Below, in pieces: positions 26,454 through 52,785 of a stretch of 64,000 nt of DNA. The DNA comes from Simmondsia chinensis (Eukaryota; Streptophyta; Magnoliopsida; Caryophyllales; Simmondsiaceae), in the NCBI GenBank assembly GCA_018398585.1, contig JAGTTD010000018.1, positions 193,501 through 257,500 of the forward strand. Direction: 5' to 3'. The stretch's first letter is position 1, and each line of letters starts with the position of its first letter. The notes below the pieces were generated by a model. It did not search any database. It had not been told where the DNA came from and saw only the letters and a list, made by a program, of their open reading frames with translations. A program made the translations under genes and the position numbers.

Positions 26454-26669
26454 TTGCACTGAAACACATACAATGAAATGATATCATGATTGTCTTCTAA
26501 CACATGCAGTGAAAATCCTTCATCAAGGAAAAGGGAAAACTTTATAATATTGATATAGCACTACATTTAAGTATCATTTAACAGATTGCATTTAATGTTT
26601 ACCCAGAACCTTTCTACAAAAATTTACAAATTATTACTGGCTGCTAATTTTCTACTGGGTCAGTGTAGT
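26454..26669 (+). repeat. direct repeat, left copy (partner 27447-27674)
   Basis: Begins TGCACTGAAACACATACAAT and ends near TTTTCTACTGGGTCAGTGTAG. Order, spacing and most bases match the right copy, with scattered substitutions and small indels. Confidence 0.7.
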
Positions 26670-27446
26670 GAGATCAGAAAGGCATCCATGCATTATATGA
26701 GGCAAAATGGTCCTTATACCAAAGGAATGGCAACATATACGTAAGGGAAAAGAAGGGTGAAAATTGAAAGGATTTCAATACAGATCTGCATCTTCACATA
26801 ATGAAAAAAAAGTAAGAGAATTTGGTTCATGTAGCTGAAACTTGTATTGTATATGTTTTAGGTACCTTGAAGTTTTAAATATTTTTGAATGCCATGAACT
26901 TCAGTAACTCTTTTTTGGAGGTTCCGTTGCCCCCACTGCCTTCACCAGCTTCCCCACTGCCACAAACACCTCCGCCATCACCACCGTTGGTGTCCCCTGC
27001 CCCCTGACTTCATCACCTGGAATCCCCACATCCCCTGACATAAGCATCGTCAAAGGCCACTCCCACCCTCCAGCGCCATTGCCAGCCTCCCCTAAGGCCT
27101 TCCCCGTCGTTGACCTTCCCCACCCCTTGTGCTGCCCATAAAGAAAACACAAAGGGGATAAATCCTAACATCTGATGAAATGCATAGGACGCTTGAAAAC
27201 ATCATAGTTCCTATACCTGGTAAAACACACACTATTGTTCACAATCATATCCCAGTAGGAGCCAATGAGATTTAAGAACCTACTTAATGTCCAAAGCACC
27301 ATGATCATCCAAACTTATGCATCATACAGCTACAGCCTACAAGCTAGACCAGCAAACATAAAAGAGGAATCACCAGCACCACTCCGTGCAAGGTCATGTG
27401 GTGTGGCGACAAGCAACCAAATCAACAGAGGAATTTCAGAAACCCT
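26670..27446. other. spacer between direct repeats, GC-rich proline-codon island
   Basis: Positions 26920-27140 are far richer in C than the surroundings. On the plus strand they read as Pro/Leu/Ser-rich peptide fragments interrupted by a stop. This could be a decayed cell-wall proline-rich protein fragment. No intact frame with a start is present, so no gene is called. Confidence 0.3.
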
Positions 27447-27674
27447 TGCACCGAAACACATACAATTAAATGGATAGCATGCTTGTCTTCTAATACATAT
27501 GCAATGAAATTCATTGACCCAGCAAAGGGGCAAACTTTATATTAATTAAGGATATGGCACTGCATTTAACTATCATATACAAATTTGTAACACCTCATTT
27601 GATATCACCCAAAACCATTCTACAAACATTACAAAATTATTATTAGCTGCTAATTTTCTACTGTGTCAATGTAG
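27447..27674 (+). repeat. direct repeat, right copy (partner 26454-26669)
   Basis: Begins TGCACCGAAACACATACAAT and ends near TTTTCTACTGTGTCAATGTAG. It lies about 990 bp from the left copy and stops just before the probable solo LTR. Confidence 0.7.
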
Positions 27675-27685
27675 AACGTAACTAA

Positions 27686-28478
27686 TGTTGGGAAAAATCA
27701 CATATTGAGCGCAAACGGAAGCAAAAAATCAACAAACCAAAATTTTACACGGAAGCCCTCTCTCAACTAGACGAAGACCGTGAGATCCAAACGGGTACCT
27801 CATTTACTATAACATCTAAGGAATTACAATCTTTAATCATAACCCCCAAACCCCCTATTACAATCTTTGTCATCAATGTAACTATTGCACGGTAAATCAC
27901 TAACCCTCCAACAATGTACTTTGAATAGTAAGCCACTGACCCACACACAATGTAGCTTTGGATAAGTCACCAACTCATACACAATGTAGCTTTAGATGGT
28001 AAGTCACCAACTGTAAACAGAGGAAGCTATAAAAACTCTCTTATCACTCAATCAAGGCAACCAAGCATGACTCCTTCATGCTTGGGTAAACTCCATTCGA
28101 CATCAAGCAAACACTACTCATCTACAAGCTCTTACAATCAAAATCTCTCGTTCTCTCTCCCTACCGCACCACATTGCAAAATCCCAGCAGTCCTCGCATT
28201 TTTCCTCTTCAACTCTATCCTCTTCTATACAACTCTTCCACCAACACTGCATTTGTAAAAAATCCATTCTCAACTCAAAAACAATTTTGGCAAGGGATCA
28301 AAACATCTCTCTTTCTCTTTCTTCTCAATTTCCATTTTCATATAATTTCATTTTCTATTTTCTGTTTTTTTTTTCTTTTTCGTTTTTCTTTTTTTCATTT
28401 TTCCTTTTTCTTTTCCCTTTCCCTTCATTTTAAATTATACACAAATTAATTTGAGGTAGTAAAAAAATGTACCCAACA
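27686..28478 (+). mobile_element. probable solo LTR
   Basis: The 793-bp segment begins TGTTGGG and ends CCCAACA, the inverted TG...CA termini typical of plant LTRs. Flanking 5-mers are ACTAA (27681-27685) and AATAA (28479-28483), a 4 of 5 match to a target duplication. An internal TATAAAAA (28028-28035) sits where a U3 promoter would be, followed by a pyrimidine-rich R/U5-like stretch. No gag-pol coding is next to it, so it is read as a solo LTR, probably Copia-like. Orientation is inferred from the TATA box. Confidence 0.6.
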
Positions 28479-29549
28479 AATAATTCAGAATAATTTTGGG
28501 TTGATGAAGTAACAAAGCATGAGGCTTCTCTCTCTCTGCTAATGATACGAACCATATTACTCCACACATAAATCAACTAATGGATCAATGAACAATCTAA
28601 AGAAAACAGTATATTGTATAAGTATAAGAAGCTTTACAAATATAAGTATATTGTAAAGGAGAGTAGGGGAGAGAGAGACTAGACAGAGAGAAACGGGAGG
28701 GAGAGACTCAACATCATTCATTCATGCTCCTCCACTTCACGGAGGCTAGTTAGGAAAGGGATACAGCTGGAATAAAGGACTTAGCTTATTTATTTATATC
28801 TAAATTACCCATCACTAAACGAATGTATTTTGGTCTATATCAGCTAATCATGGGGCGATAAGCCGGCGCACATTATCTGTCTGAGGTGGAGACTAGGTTT
28901 AAATGTCTTGTCTTGAGTTTTGAAGAGACGTGAAATTGCATTCCAACCATTTTTCATGCGTATTCATCAACTGCATGCTTTGCTATCTGCGCAGAATCAA
29001 GACAACAGAAGGAACAAATTTAGCATTAAATTCGTAGCGTTGGAAGCTATGTGGACATGACCACTTTCCCCAAAAGAGTAGAATGACTATGCTCACCACC
29101 AAGCGTCAAGAATCGACGAAGGCCATTGGAGAAGGGGGAGGATTCGCAGTGAACTGAAGGGGAGGTCCAAGAATATGCTAGAAGAAAGAGGATGGATACA
29201 ATAACAACCGACACAGTACTTCCATATATACAGGATCTATAGGGAAGATGTAGACAGCTTTACCTTTTCAAGATGTTACTCTATATTACGACAGGGACAA
29301 AATCTACTGCTCTTGTATGAAACAAAATATAAATAAGAAACAATACTACACATTACGAGAAGAAATCACACAAATATGTTATAGTTTGTCATATATGACA
29401 AACTGGTTTATAAAAACCTCGTTTCTCGTGCTATTTTCATGGACTTTGTCTAATGGCTCTTAGGATTTTCCATAAATAGATTATGTTATTGAGGCCTTGA
29501 TTTCAAAGCAACTTTGTTGCTGTTATAAATACATAGCATATAATAATAA

Positions 29550-29553
<4 letters not shown>
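28479..29553. other. intergenic, nothing recognised
   Basis: No supported gene. A GAGA-rich patch (28660-28710) is the only notable composition. Confidence 0.4.

Positions 29554-29605
<52 letters not shown>
29554..29605. repeat. (AT)n microsatellite
   Basis: About 26 AT units directly upstream of the second 5S-headed SINE. A second short (AT)n lies at 29841-29858 just after it, so the SINE is flanked on both sides by AT repeats. Confidence 0.95.
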
Positions 29606-29608
<3 letters not shown>

Positions 29609-29611
29609 AAA

Positions 29612-29840
29612 GAGGGCACCAACACGCCATTATCGAATCCTATTAGAACTTCGAAGTTAAGCGTGCTTGGACGAGAGTATTATCAGGATGGGTGACCTCT
29701 TGGGAAGTCTTCACCCTCATGTTGGGGACACTGGGAAACAGTCTCTCTTCAGGTTAACATCCTGAAGGGAGAAGGCTGTGTACATCCGCACCCCCAGACC
29801 CTGCGTAAGCGGGAGCCTTTGAGGCACTGGGTATGTTCCT
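29612..29840 (+). mobile_element. 5S-rRNA-headed SINE, copy 2
   Basis: The 5S-derived part includes GAAGTTAAGCGTGCTTGG and CAGGATGGGTGACCTCTTGG, matching plant 5S A-box and C-box regions better than copy 1. After a middle part with GGAAACAGTCTCTCTTCAGG, it ends in AAGGCTGTGTACATCCGC, CCCCAGACCCTGCGTAAGC and GAGGCACTGGGTATGTTCC. It has the same modular order as copy 1 but a longer middle section shared with copy 3. Confidence 0.8.
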
Positions 29841-31247
29841 TTATATATATATATATATGCAACTTGTTTGAGACATGATTAACCATAAAGTAGATAAAAC
29901 CTGTTATTAACGATTATCCACCTCATTTGGGACGTGTAGGAGTGAAAGTGAGGCAAATAGCGGGTCTAGGTCGAGGACACTTCACCATTATCCGCCACAA
30001 GTAGAAGGCAAGTATGGTTATAATATTGTAACCACCTTACCTGGCGTCATGCCGTCATATCCGCCTCACACATGCTCTAATTTGTATTTAATTAACTTTT
30101 AATTTAAAAAAATATATACTTAAATTTAATTACCTGATTTATTTAATGATGTAATAGCAAGATATAATTAAATTCCAAATAATAGTATTAAATACTTAAT
30201 ACAGGCATGTGTCGATAATTGTCGGGTGCTCATTTTTAGCAAGTATAAGACATATATTTAAGGCCCATTAGATACTCGTGGGATATCCACCTCATACCAA
30301 TGACAAACATGAGTATAAATTTGTTTGGCAGATATGGTTGTGAGGGAAGCAGCCCCGTAACTACCTGCCCCATTATCATCCCTAAGAGAGTGAGGAAGCA
30401 TGATGTTCTAAAATTTTTATGACTATTTTGTCGCTATTTTAATTTTATATATATATATTTATATATTTTACACTTTTATCCAATTGTAAACAAAATAATC
30501 TACATACTCCTCTTTTGCATCTTGACCCTTCTTGACCCAATTGTTAAATAAGGAATTATTTTAAAAATAATTATATTTTTTTGGTTTTTTTCTATTTCAT
30601 GTTTTTTGGTAAATTTTCTATAGCACATCATTATTTATGATTGAAAAAACAACCGTCCACATATAATACATTATTAATGCATACTTAACTACTAAAAATA
30701 AAATATTTAAATTGTGTACAGATGACTTGGTCAATAAATGATGAACCAATTAACTTTGCTTTACCCTTTGCTAAGCCTCGAGTTCCATCATTTACAACAT
30801 TGTAATTGAAATGCAGCTGCCCGAAACCTCACATGCACTTAGCATGTCCCAGGCCTCAAACCTCCCACAATATGTTGAGATTTTTGCCATGAAAGGCATG
30901 CATTATGGTCAACCAGTGTTCTCGTCCACGCCTCCCCACTTATCCGTAACTATCGTTAAGACCCATGTTTCCTTTGATGTCTTATATAACTGCCTTGGAT
31001 TCGGGGTTAGCCTTTCTTGCAGCATTCTCGTCAATCGTCTCGAGCTCAGGCCTCCAACCTTCAATAACGTTCACAATTACTGATTGAATGCTTGCTTCCC
31101 TTAAGATAATTCTCAATCTCATCCAGGTACGTGCCTTATTAATCAACACAATATCGTTTAAACTTCTCAAGTTTGTTGAGTAAACTAAACAAAATAAAGT
31201 AAATAATGTTTAGTTATACCCATAATGTATGCTATTAGACTGACTTA
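29841..31247. other. intergenic, nothing recognised
   Basis: AT-rich sequence; a 90-codon frame at 30811-31083 has no family resemblance or splice context and is not called. Confidence 0.4.
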
Positions 31248-31804
31248 GGCTGTGTTTGATTCACCTTTTTAATAGCTTCAAGTTGTAAAACAATGCTAGT
31301 TGACTGTAAACCTTATGTTTAATTGACATAAAATATTATTTTATATATATTTTTACATGAAAAACTATTTTATAAATAAGCAACAAATACACAAAACTTA
31401 AAAAATTTGACAAAAATGTTCTACAAACATTATATTAGAATTCTCATCATCATAACGTAATTTACTTATATTTGTTTATCACAACTCTTACCTATCACCA
31501 CTCATTTTATCTCAATAGGTCACTACTCTCACAACTCTTTACTATTATAACCGATCATTATCATAATTATCTGCTATCTACTATTATTTGCTAATTCAAG
31601 TTATTAAGTCATTTTTGTAACTATAGTAGACATATTTCTTTTTTAAACTTAAACCTATACATTTTATTCTTTATAAAGGATAATTATGTACTACACAATC
31701 AAAAAATTCATTATAAACAGATAATAATTTTAAAATGGATACATGTTATCCAAACAAATAAACTTAAAAACAGACGGCTTAAATAAAATGAACCAAATGC
31801 AACC
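31248..31804. mobile_element. Tourist/PIF-Harbinger-like MITE
   Basis: The left end is GGCTGTGTTTGATTCACC and the right end read in reverse is GGTTGCATTTGGTTCATT. Both are flanked by TTA (31245-31247 and 31805-31807), the 3-bp target duplication of PIF/Harbinger elements. The 557-bp interior is AT-rich and non-coding. Confidence 0.65.
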
Positions 31805-31807
31805 TTA

Positions 31808-32475
31808 ATCATTAATTATACGATAATGTTATTAGTCTTCAAAATAATTATGTAATTCTCATTATTTATAAATTATATATTTATTATAATAATAATACTT
31901 TTTATTTTTTTAATAATAACTCTCTAATATCTAATTAGGGTAGTGCCTCAGTGGTTGGAGGTCAGTAAAATGATAGTATTATTTTAGGCCAAAATATTTG
32001 AAATTTAATTCCCTACTAAAACATTTTTAACTTAATTGATTCATGTAATATGCAAGTCCCGCATGAATTAAAATTTACTTAATAATCAGATTTATCGTTA
32101 AAAAACAAAATAATATTAATAACTCTCTAATAAGTTCAATTCTAATATCTAACATCCGGTAGTTTTAGATTATTTTCGTGTACCCCTTCATATACTTTTC
32201 TTGTTCGCCATTTCCAGTTTACGTCTACAATTTTCTTTGAAGAATTCAAGTGAAACAAACCTAACAGCTTCACCATTTTCATTTAAATCTCAGAAGATCT
32301 GAGCTTACTTTTCTATCATTTATCATCAATCCCCTTGATCAAACCCTAATTCTTTCTTCATATAGCAAAGTCAAATCTTCATTTGACATAAATCGCCAAC
32401 CCCAACTGCTACAATTTGAAAACCCTAATTTTGCGAGGGGTGTCTGCTTGATCCGAGGCGTTCAATTGATCAATC
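31808..32475. promoter_or_regulatory. XRN4 upstream region and 5' leader
   Basis: The last 300 bp contain two telo-box motifs AAACCCTAA (32341-32349 and 32420-32428), typical of leaders of plant genes for RNA metabolism and translation. No clear TATA box was seen. A possible tRNA-like head (AGTGCCTCAGTGGTTGGAG, about 31945) may mark an old SINE. Confidence 0.4.
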
Positions 32476-48608
<16,133 letters not shown>

Positions 48609-48783
48609 CCCATAATGTCAAAACCTTGCTGGTTCTGTTGCATGGGTTGGTATAGGCTCACTGAACCTTGCTCTTGTACAGTGGTAGCAAAGGCTTTCAG
48701 TGCCTGCCACCCTAATGGCATATGGGAATTTCATTGTGCAAACCCGGGTATCATGCCACCTGAGGCATTGGCCTTCTTCAATT

Positions 48784-49303
48784 AAAGGGTTTGTTTGGTA
48801 TCATTTTCTGGTTTTAGATCAGTTTCAAAAATTAGTTTTTTGAAATGAATTTCTTTTCTTTCTTGTGATTTCTGATTTTCGGTTTTGAAAATGTCTGTGG
48901 GCAAAAACTGAAAACCAGAAACTAAAAGCAAGAAAGATTTGGGTTTGTTTGATATTGTGTTTTGTTTGTACTTTTTGACTATTAAGAAACTAAAATTTAG
49001 GTTTGATGAACTTTTTTCCCCCCATAATTATCAGTTTCCTGTTTTTATTTTTTACTCAAAATTAAAAACTAGTCTTCAGACACAACCTCTTTTTAGGGTA
49101 GCACTCTAAAGGAGTAAGGCTGCGTACATCCCACCCCCCCCCCCCCCCCCCCAAGACCCCTCAAGGCACTGGGTTTGTTGTTGTTGTACTCAAATTTGAA
49201 AACTAGACAGCAATAATTAGGGGGGGAAAAAACGTTTACAGAATATAGTTCGTAGTTTCAAAAAATCAAAAACCGCAAACAAAACACAATACCAAAAAGC
49301 CCG
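48784..49303. mobile_element. fold-back MITE downstream of XRN4
   Basis: The left end GGGTTTGTTTGGTATCATTT resembles the reversed right end GGGCTTTTTGGTATTGTGTT. The interior holds further inverted copies of TTTCTGGTTTTCAGTTT/AAACTGAAAACCAGAAAC. It is interrupted by the retroposon at 49073-49187. A target duplication was not found, so boundaries are approximate. Confidence 0.5.
49073..49187 (+). mobile_element. 115-bp 5'-truncated SINE/LINE tail retroposon
   Basis: Contains GTAAGGCTGCGTACATCC, a C-run, CAAGGCACTGGGTTTG and TTG repeats. It is flanked by ACTCAAAATTAAAAACTAG (49054-49072) and ACTCAAATTTGAAAACTAG (49188-49206), 17 of 19 identical. It inserted into an older MITE. Confidence 0.75.
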
Positions 49304-50570
49304 ACTTTTCCAAAACCTAGTTTTTAATTTTTCATATACTAAAAACGTGAAAAAAAAAACTCGGCCTGTAGTTTGAGGTTCTTCAGGCAGTCATGGTGCC
49401 ATTACATGCAAAGCTTTTAGGTGTTGTATTTGACTGTATCCGTCCAGTAGGCTAAGCGGCACGAAGATTTCTAGGGTGACCCTGCGTGACTCCTACCTTT
49501 GGTTCATTTTGGAGTTCCAGAAAGTATACGTCTTGCAGCATACGAAGCAATGCTTTCATCCGTTCTTGCACCCAACTCTTGACTTGGGTTATTAATTTAG
49601 AGAAGAAATACTCAAAAGTCAAATGTGCAAGTGTAAGATGTACAATAGCTGTTTGCTTTTTGTATTTACACACTGAATTCTTTTCGAGGCTTTTATAAAT
49701 AAATAAAAAAAAAAAAAAAATTTATATGCTTACGTTATAATGAAGCTCTGCACCAGCATTGCCTAGTTTCCTCTTGTGCATAATTCAATATGAGAGTGCA
49801 TGTGGTCTAGACACCCAAAGTCAGGGTGCGTTTAAGGTTCGTTATGCCAAATTACCGATCCGTAAGTTATTCTAGTGTTTTTTAAGTACTAGTTGATTAC
49901 ATGAAGGTGTGCAGGAGATGAATACCAAGTGGAATCCACTTAGTTATGGTCACAAAACATGCATAATTACTTGGTGTTTTCCTGGTTCTTTAGGTTCCCT
50001 AAAAACAGTTCATACATTGTAGCCTAAATAATTGACTACTAGTTGCTTAGAGAAATAAGTGTGACTCACTGTAGATAAAAGCCTTCTTTCCTTTTATGTG
50101 GAGCTGTTTACATTTTCTTTACAACAGTTACGAGGTATACCTTTTAACCTAAATAGGATCATCAACGTTTGGAGGAAGGTGAGCTTAACCCCAAGGCTTC
50201 AAGCTTGAGGTAAATAATTTAACTATTATACTAAATCTAACGGTTCATAGAGCTATTTACATGGGTTAAGTGCACTCTACAGTATCATATCACATAAATC
50301 AAATCTTCATTCGACCACGAGCTGATCTTTGCAGTGATGGAAAAACAAAATAGTGAAATGGGCTAGGCATCGCGATGGCTCTTCAGTTTTATGGATCAGG
50401 CAGCTACCATTGTTTTTCTTGTATTAATGAGAAAGATACAATTTTCTCTTGGGACACCAACACTTGGTAAATGGAAATGAATTGCGAATCCGAGACCTTT
50501 AACTTGCAGGTTGGAGGCCTAACTACTTCAATGGTTCAAAAATCCATAGCTATTTACACAAAGCAAACCT
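49304..50570. other. intergenic between XRN4 and the rubredoxin gene
   Basis: No supported gene; AT-rich with an A-run at 49707-49722. XRN4 3' UTR end is not identifiable. Confidence 0.4.
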
Positions 50571-50576
50571 TTTATT
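50571..50576 (-). terminator. candidate poly(A) signal of the rubredoxin gene
   Basis: AATAAA on the minus strand, 85 bp downstream of the stop codon. Confidence 0.45.
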
Positions 50577-50660
50577 CCATTTCCACAATCAAACCAATTG
50601 TACTCTACAAGTCTCAAATACAAGTACTTAAATTGACCATATACATACACCAGATGCGTG

Positions 50661-51230
50661 TTATTGCAGAAAGTAACCCGATAAGAACAACACAAAGAAG
50701 AACAACAAGGTACCATAAATCAACACAGCCTTCTGCCCAGTGGTCAGAGAATTACCCCCAAACCCAAACTGCTGATTCTGAGCAAACCCAGCAATCTCCA
50801 CACTCTTACTCTCAAAGAAGCTCTTCGCTGCCCCGCACGTCGGACACCTCCAGTCCTCCGGCAACTGCCCAAACGGCAGCCCCGGCGGAACCGGGTAACT
50901 GGGGTCCCCTGCAGCCTCATCATAGCGGTACCCACATGACCTGCATTCAAAGATTCCAGTGTTCAGTACCGCAAATTTCTCCTCCAGCCTCCGTTTATCA
51001 AAATTCTCTGATTCTGGCGAAATGGGTTGCTCTGAAACGGGCTGATCTGAAGAAAGTTTGTCTTCTTTGGATACATCAGTGGATTTGGGAGCGAGAATGA
51101 AGTGGGTTTGAGAGAGATTTTTGTGGGTATTGAGGGAAAAGGAAGAGAACGACAATTGGGGTCTGGGTTTAGGAGAGAGAGGGTTTCTGAAGTGGAAAGA
51201 GAAGGTGGGTCTGGTAGTGGCAGATGCCAT
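50661..51230 (-). CDS. RBD1: plastid rubredoxin with C-terminal membrane anchor, intronless
   Basis: 189 aa from ATG 51230 (MASATTRPTFSFHF). Residues 1 to about 50 are Ser/Thr/Arg-rich and acid-poor, a chloroplast transit peptide. After an acidic linker, the rubredoxin fold spans about 90-140 with two Cys pairs: Cys96-Cys99 (ECRSCGYRYD) and Cys129-Cys132 (WRCPTCGA), ligands for one Fe. GDPSYPVPPGLPFGQLPEDW is the usual connecting loop. A single hydrophobic helix (about 167-187) ends the protein. Membrane-anchored plastid rubredoxins of the RBD1 group are needed for photosystem II assembly in thylakoids; this assignment follows from architecture. The frame extends 30 codons upstream of ATG 51230, but the internal Met gives a standard transit peptide. 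It is transcribed divergently from the GeBP-like gene. Confidence 0.92.
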   Translation of the reverse strand: MASATTRPTFSFHFRNPLSPKPRPQLSFSSFSLNTHKNLSQTHFILAPKSTDVSKEDKLSSDQPVSEQPISPESENFDKRRLEEKFAVLNTGIFECRSCGYRYDEAAGDPSYPVPPGLPFGQLPEDWRCPTCGAAKSFFESKSVEIAGFAQNQQFGFGGNSLTTGQKAVLIYGTLLFFFVLFLSGYFLQ

Positions 51231-51320
51231 TACTGGGTGGTTAGGAGCGAGAAAAATGGGAGGAAGAGATGAGGAGAGAGAGAGAGGGATGCATAACGTA
51301 GAGGGAAGAGCATATACCAA

Positions 51321-52608
51321 ATTATGTGAGTTTCAGCTGTTGATTTGTTTTGGTAAGTCTGATGTAGAAGTGGAGATGTGTTGGATAAGGGTGAGTTGGA
51401 TGGTGCTGAATCGTCGATGTATCATATGCTCTATGGTTTGTTTATTGCTGTTGGATCGACCTAGTACCTCATATTATAATCTAATTAATCAAATGTGACT
51501 ATTACAGGATAAGTTATCATTACTCCTCCTTAATATAGCTATTATGTGGTAACTATCAACCCTCTTTAATGTAGTTGCTTCTTAGCGACCTACTAACTAT
51601 TCTCAATGTAGCTTTGAATAAATGAAGCTACAAACTCATCTCTATCCGAGTGCCCCTTTTACAATTCTCAAAAGCCTCGTAATTTTTCTTTCTCCCTTCT
51701 CTTCTAAACCATTCACCTTATCTTTTATAACCGAGTTTTTAATCTAAATTTAAATCAAATTTCAAGTCCATTTGGGTAACATAAATTATCTTATCAAAGC
51801 CTCACCGAAATCAAATTCTAATCAAACACCATCCAAAACTTAACAATAACTAATTTTAAGATAACAATATCCTAACCTTTTTTATTATCCAATATAGATA
51901 AAGTCGATATAATACAAATACTAGTCTCTCCTCGTGCGCTGCATAGATGATGCTTATATTTTGATTAGTTTTAATTTATGCATTGTCATTATTTTGCCAC
52001 AAGTTATCTTAATTTTTATTATATGTTATAATAGTTTTGCACTATAATAAAATTTTGACAATACCATCTTATTAGATTGTTAATGAACTCCTTAAGCACA
52101 TTATAAAAGTAAAATGTTATGTAACTAAACAAAAATGTTGTATGCTGCAAGAAAAAAAAATGTCACGAGAAATAAACGCTTAGGGCATAGTTTGTTGTTA
52201 GTTGTGGCATTTTCATGTGCCCCCTTTTCATGTCGTGTAGCATTACTCTTAATTAAAATATGTAATGGTTTAGAATTGTTAGACTATAAATTAAAAGGCA
52301 TTTGAAGGAGAAAAAAACTTGACAATAATAATATAAAAGATAGGTATATATATATATATATATTGGGGCGACCCACACACTAAAAGAATTAGTTAAGTTA
52401 AGAATTCTTCAAAAAGAGGTTTAAGAGGGAGAATTAAATTTCAAATCTTTTAGATTAAAATAATATTTTATCCCCTTATTTACCTTAAACGTCTAAAGCA
52501 AGAGTTTGGCGAGGAAGTATTATATCATGAGTAATATGTAATGTAACAAAAAAGAATTAATTGTCAAAGAACTGACAAAAACGAGTCACCTAATTCAAAG
52601 AACCCCTT
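51321..52608. other. intergenic between divergent rubredoxin and GeBP-like genes
   Basis: AT-rich. Positions 51495-51640 contain a loosely repeated phrase (CAATGTAGCTTTGAATAA and neighbours) similar to phrases within the solo LTR at 27900-28010, so a decayed LTR fragment is possible. A short (TA)n run lies at 52346-52364. Confidence 0.35.
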
Positions 52609-52648
52609 TCTCTCTCTCTCTCTCTAACCCAAACAGAGAGAGAGAGAG
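52609..52648. promoter_or_regulatory. (CT)n/(AG)n inverted repeat upstream of the GeBP-like gene
   Basis: A (TC)n run at 52609-52625 and an (AG)n run at 52635-52648 are separated by nine bases, forming a potential 14-bp hairpin. It lies about 140-180 bp upstream of the start codon. GA/CT repeats are typical binding sites for plant GAGA-binding (BPC) factors; function here is inferred. Confidence 0.5.
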
Positions 52649-52785
52649 TGGACCCCACATAAGAGAGGGTTCCAATCAGACCCAGTCCTACACGCATCCT
52701 TAACCCACTCCACATGCGCCCCCTTAACCTAACCCAATCCCCCTACTTTCTCTCTCCTCTTCTCTCCTTTCTCTCTCTTCCCCTC

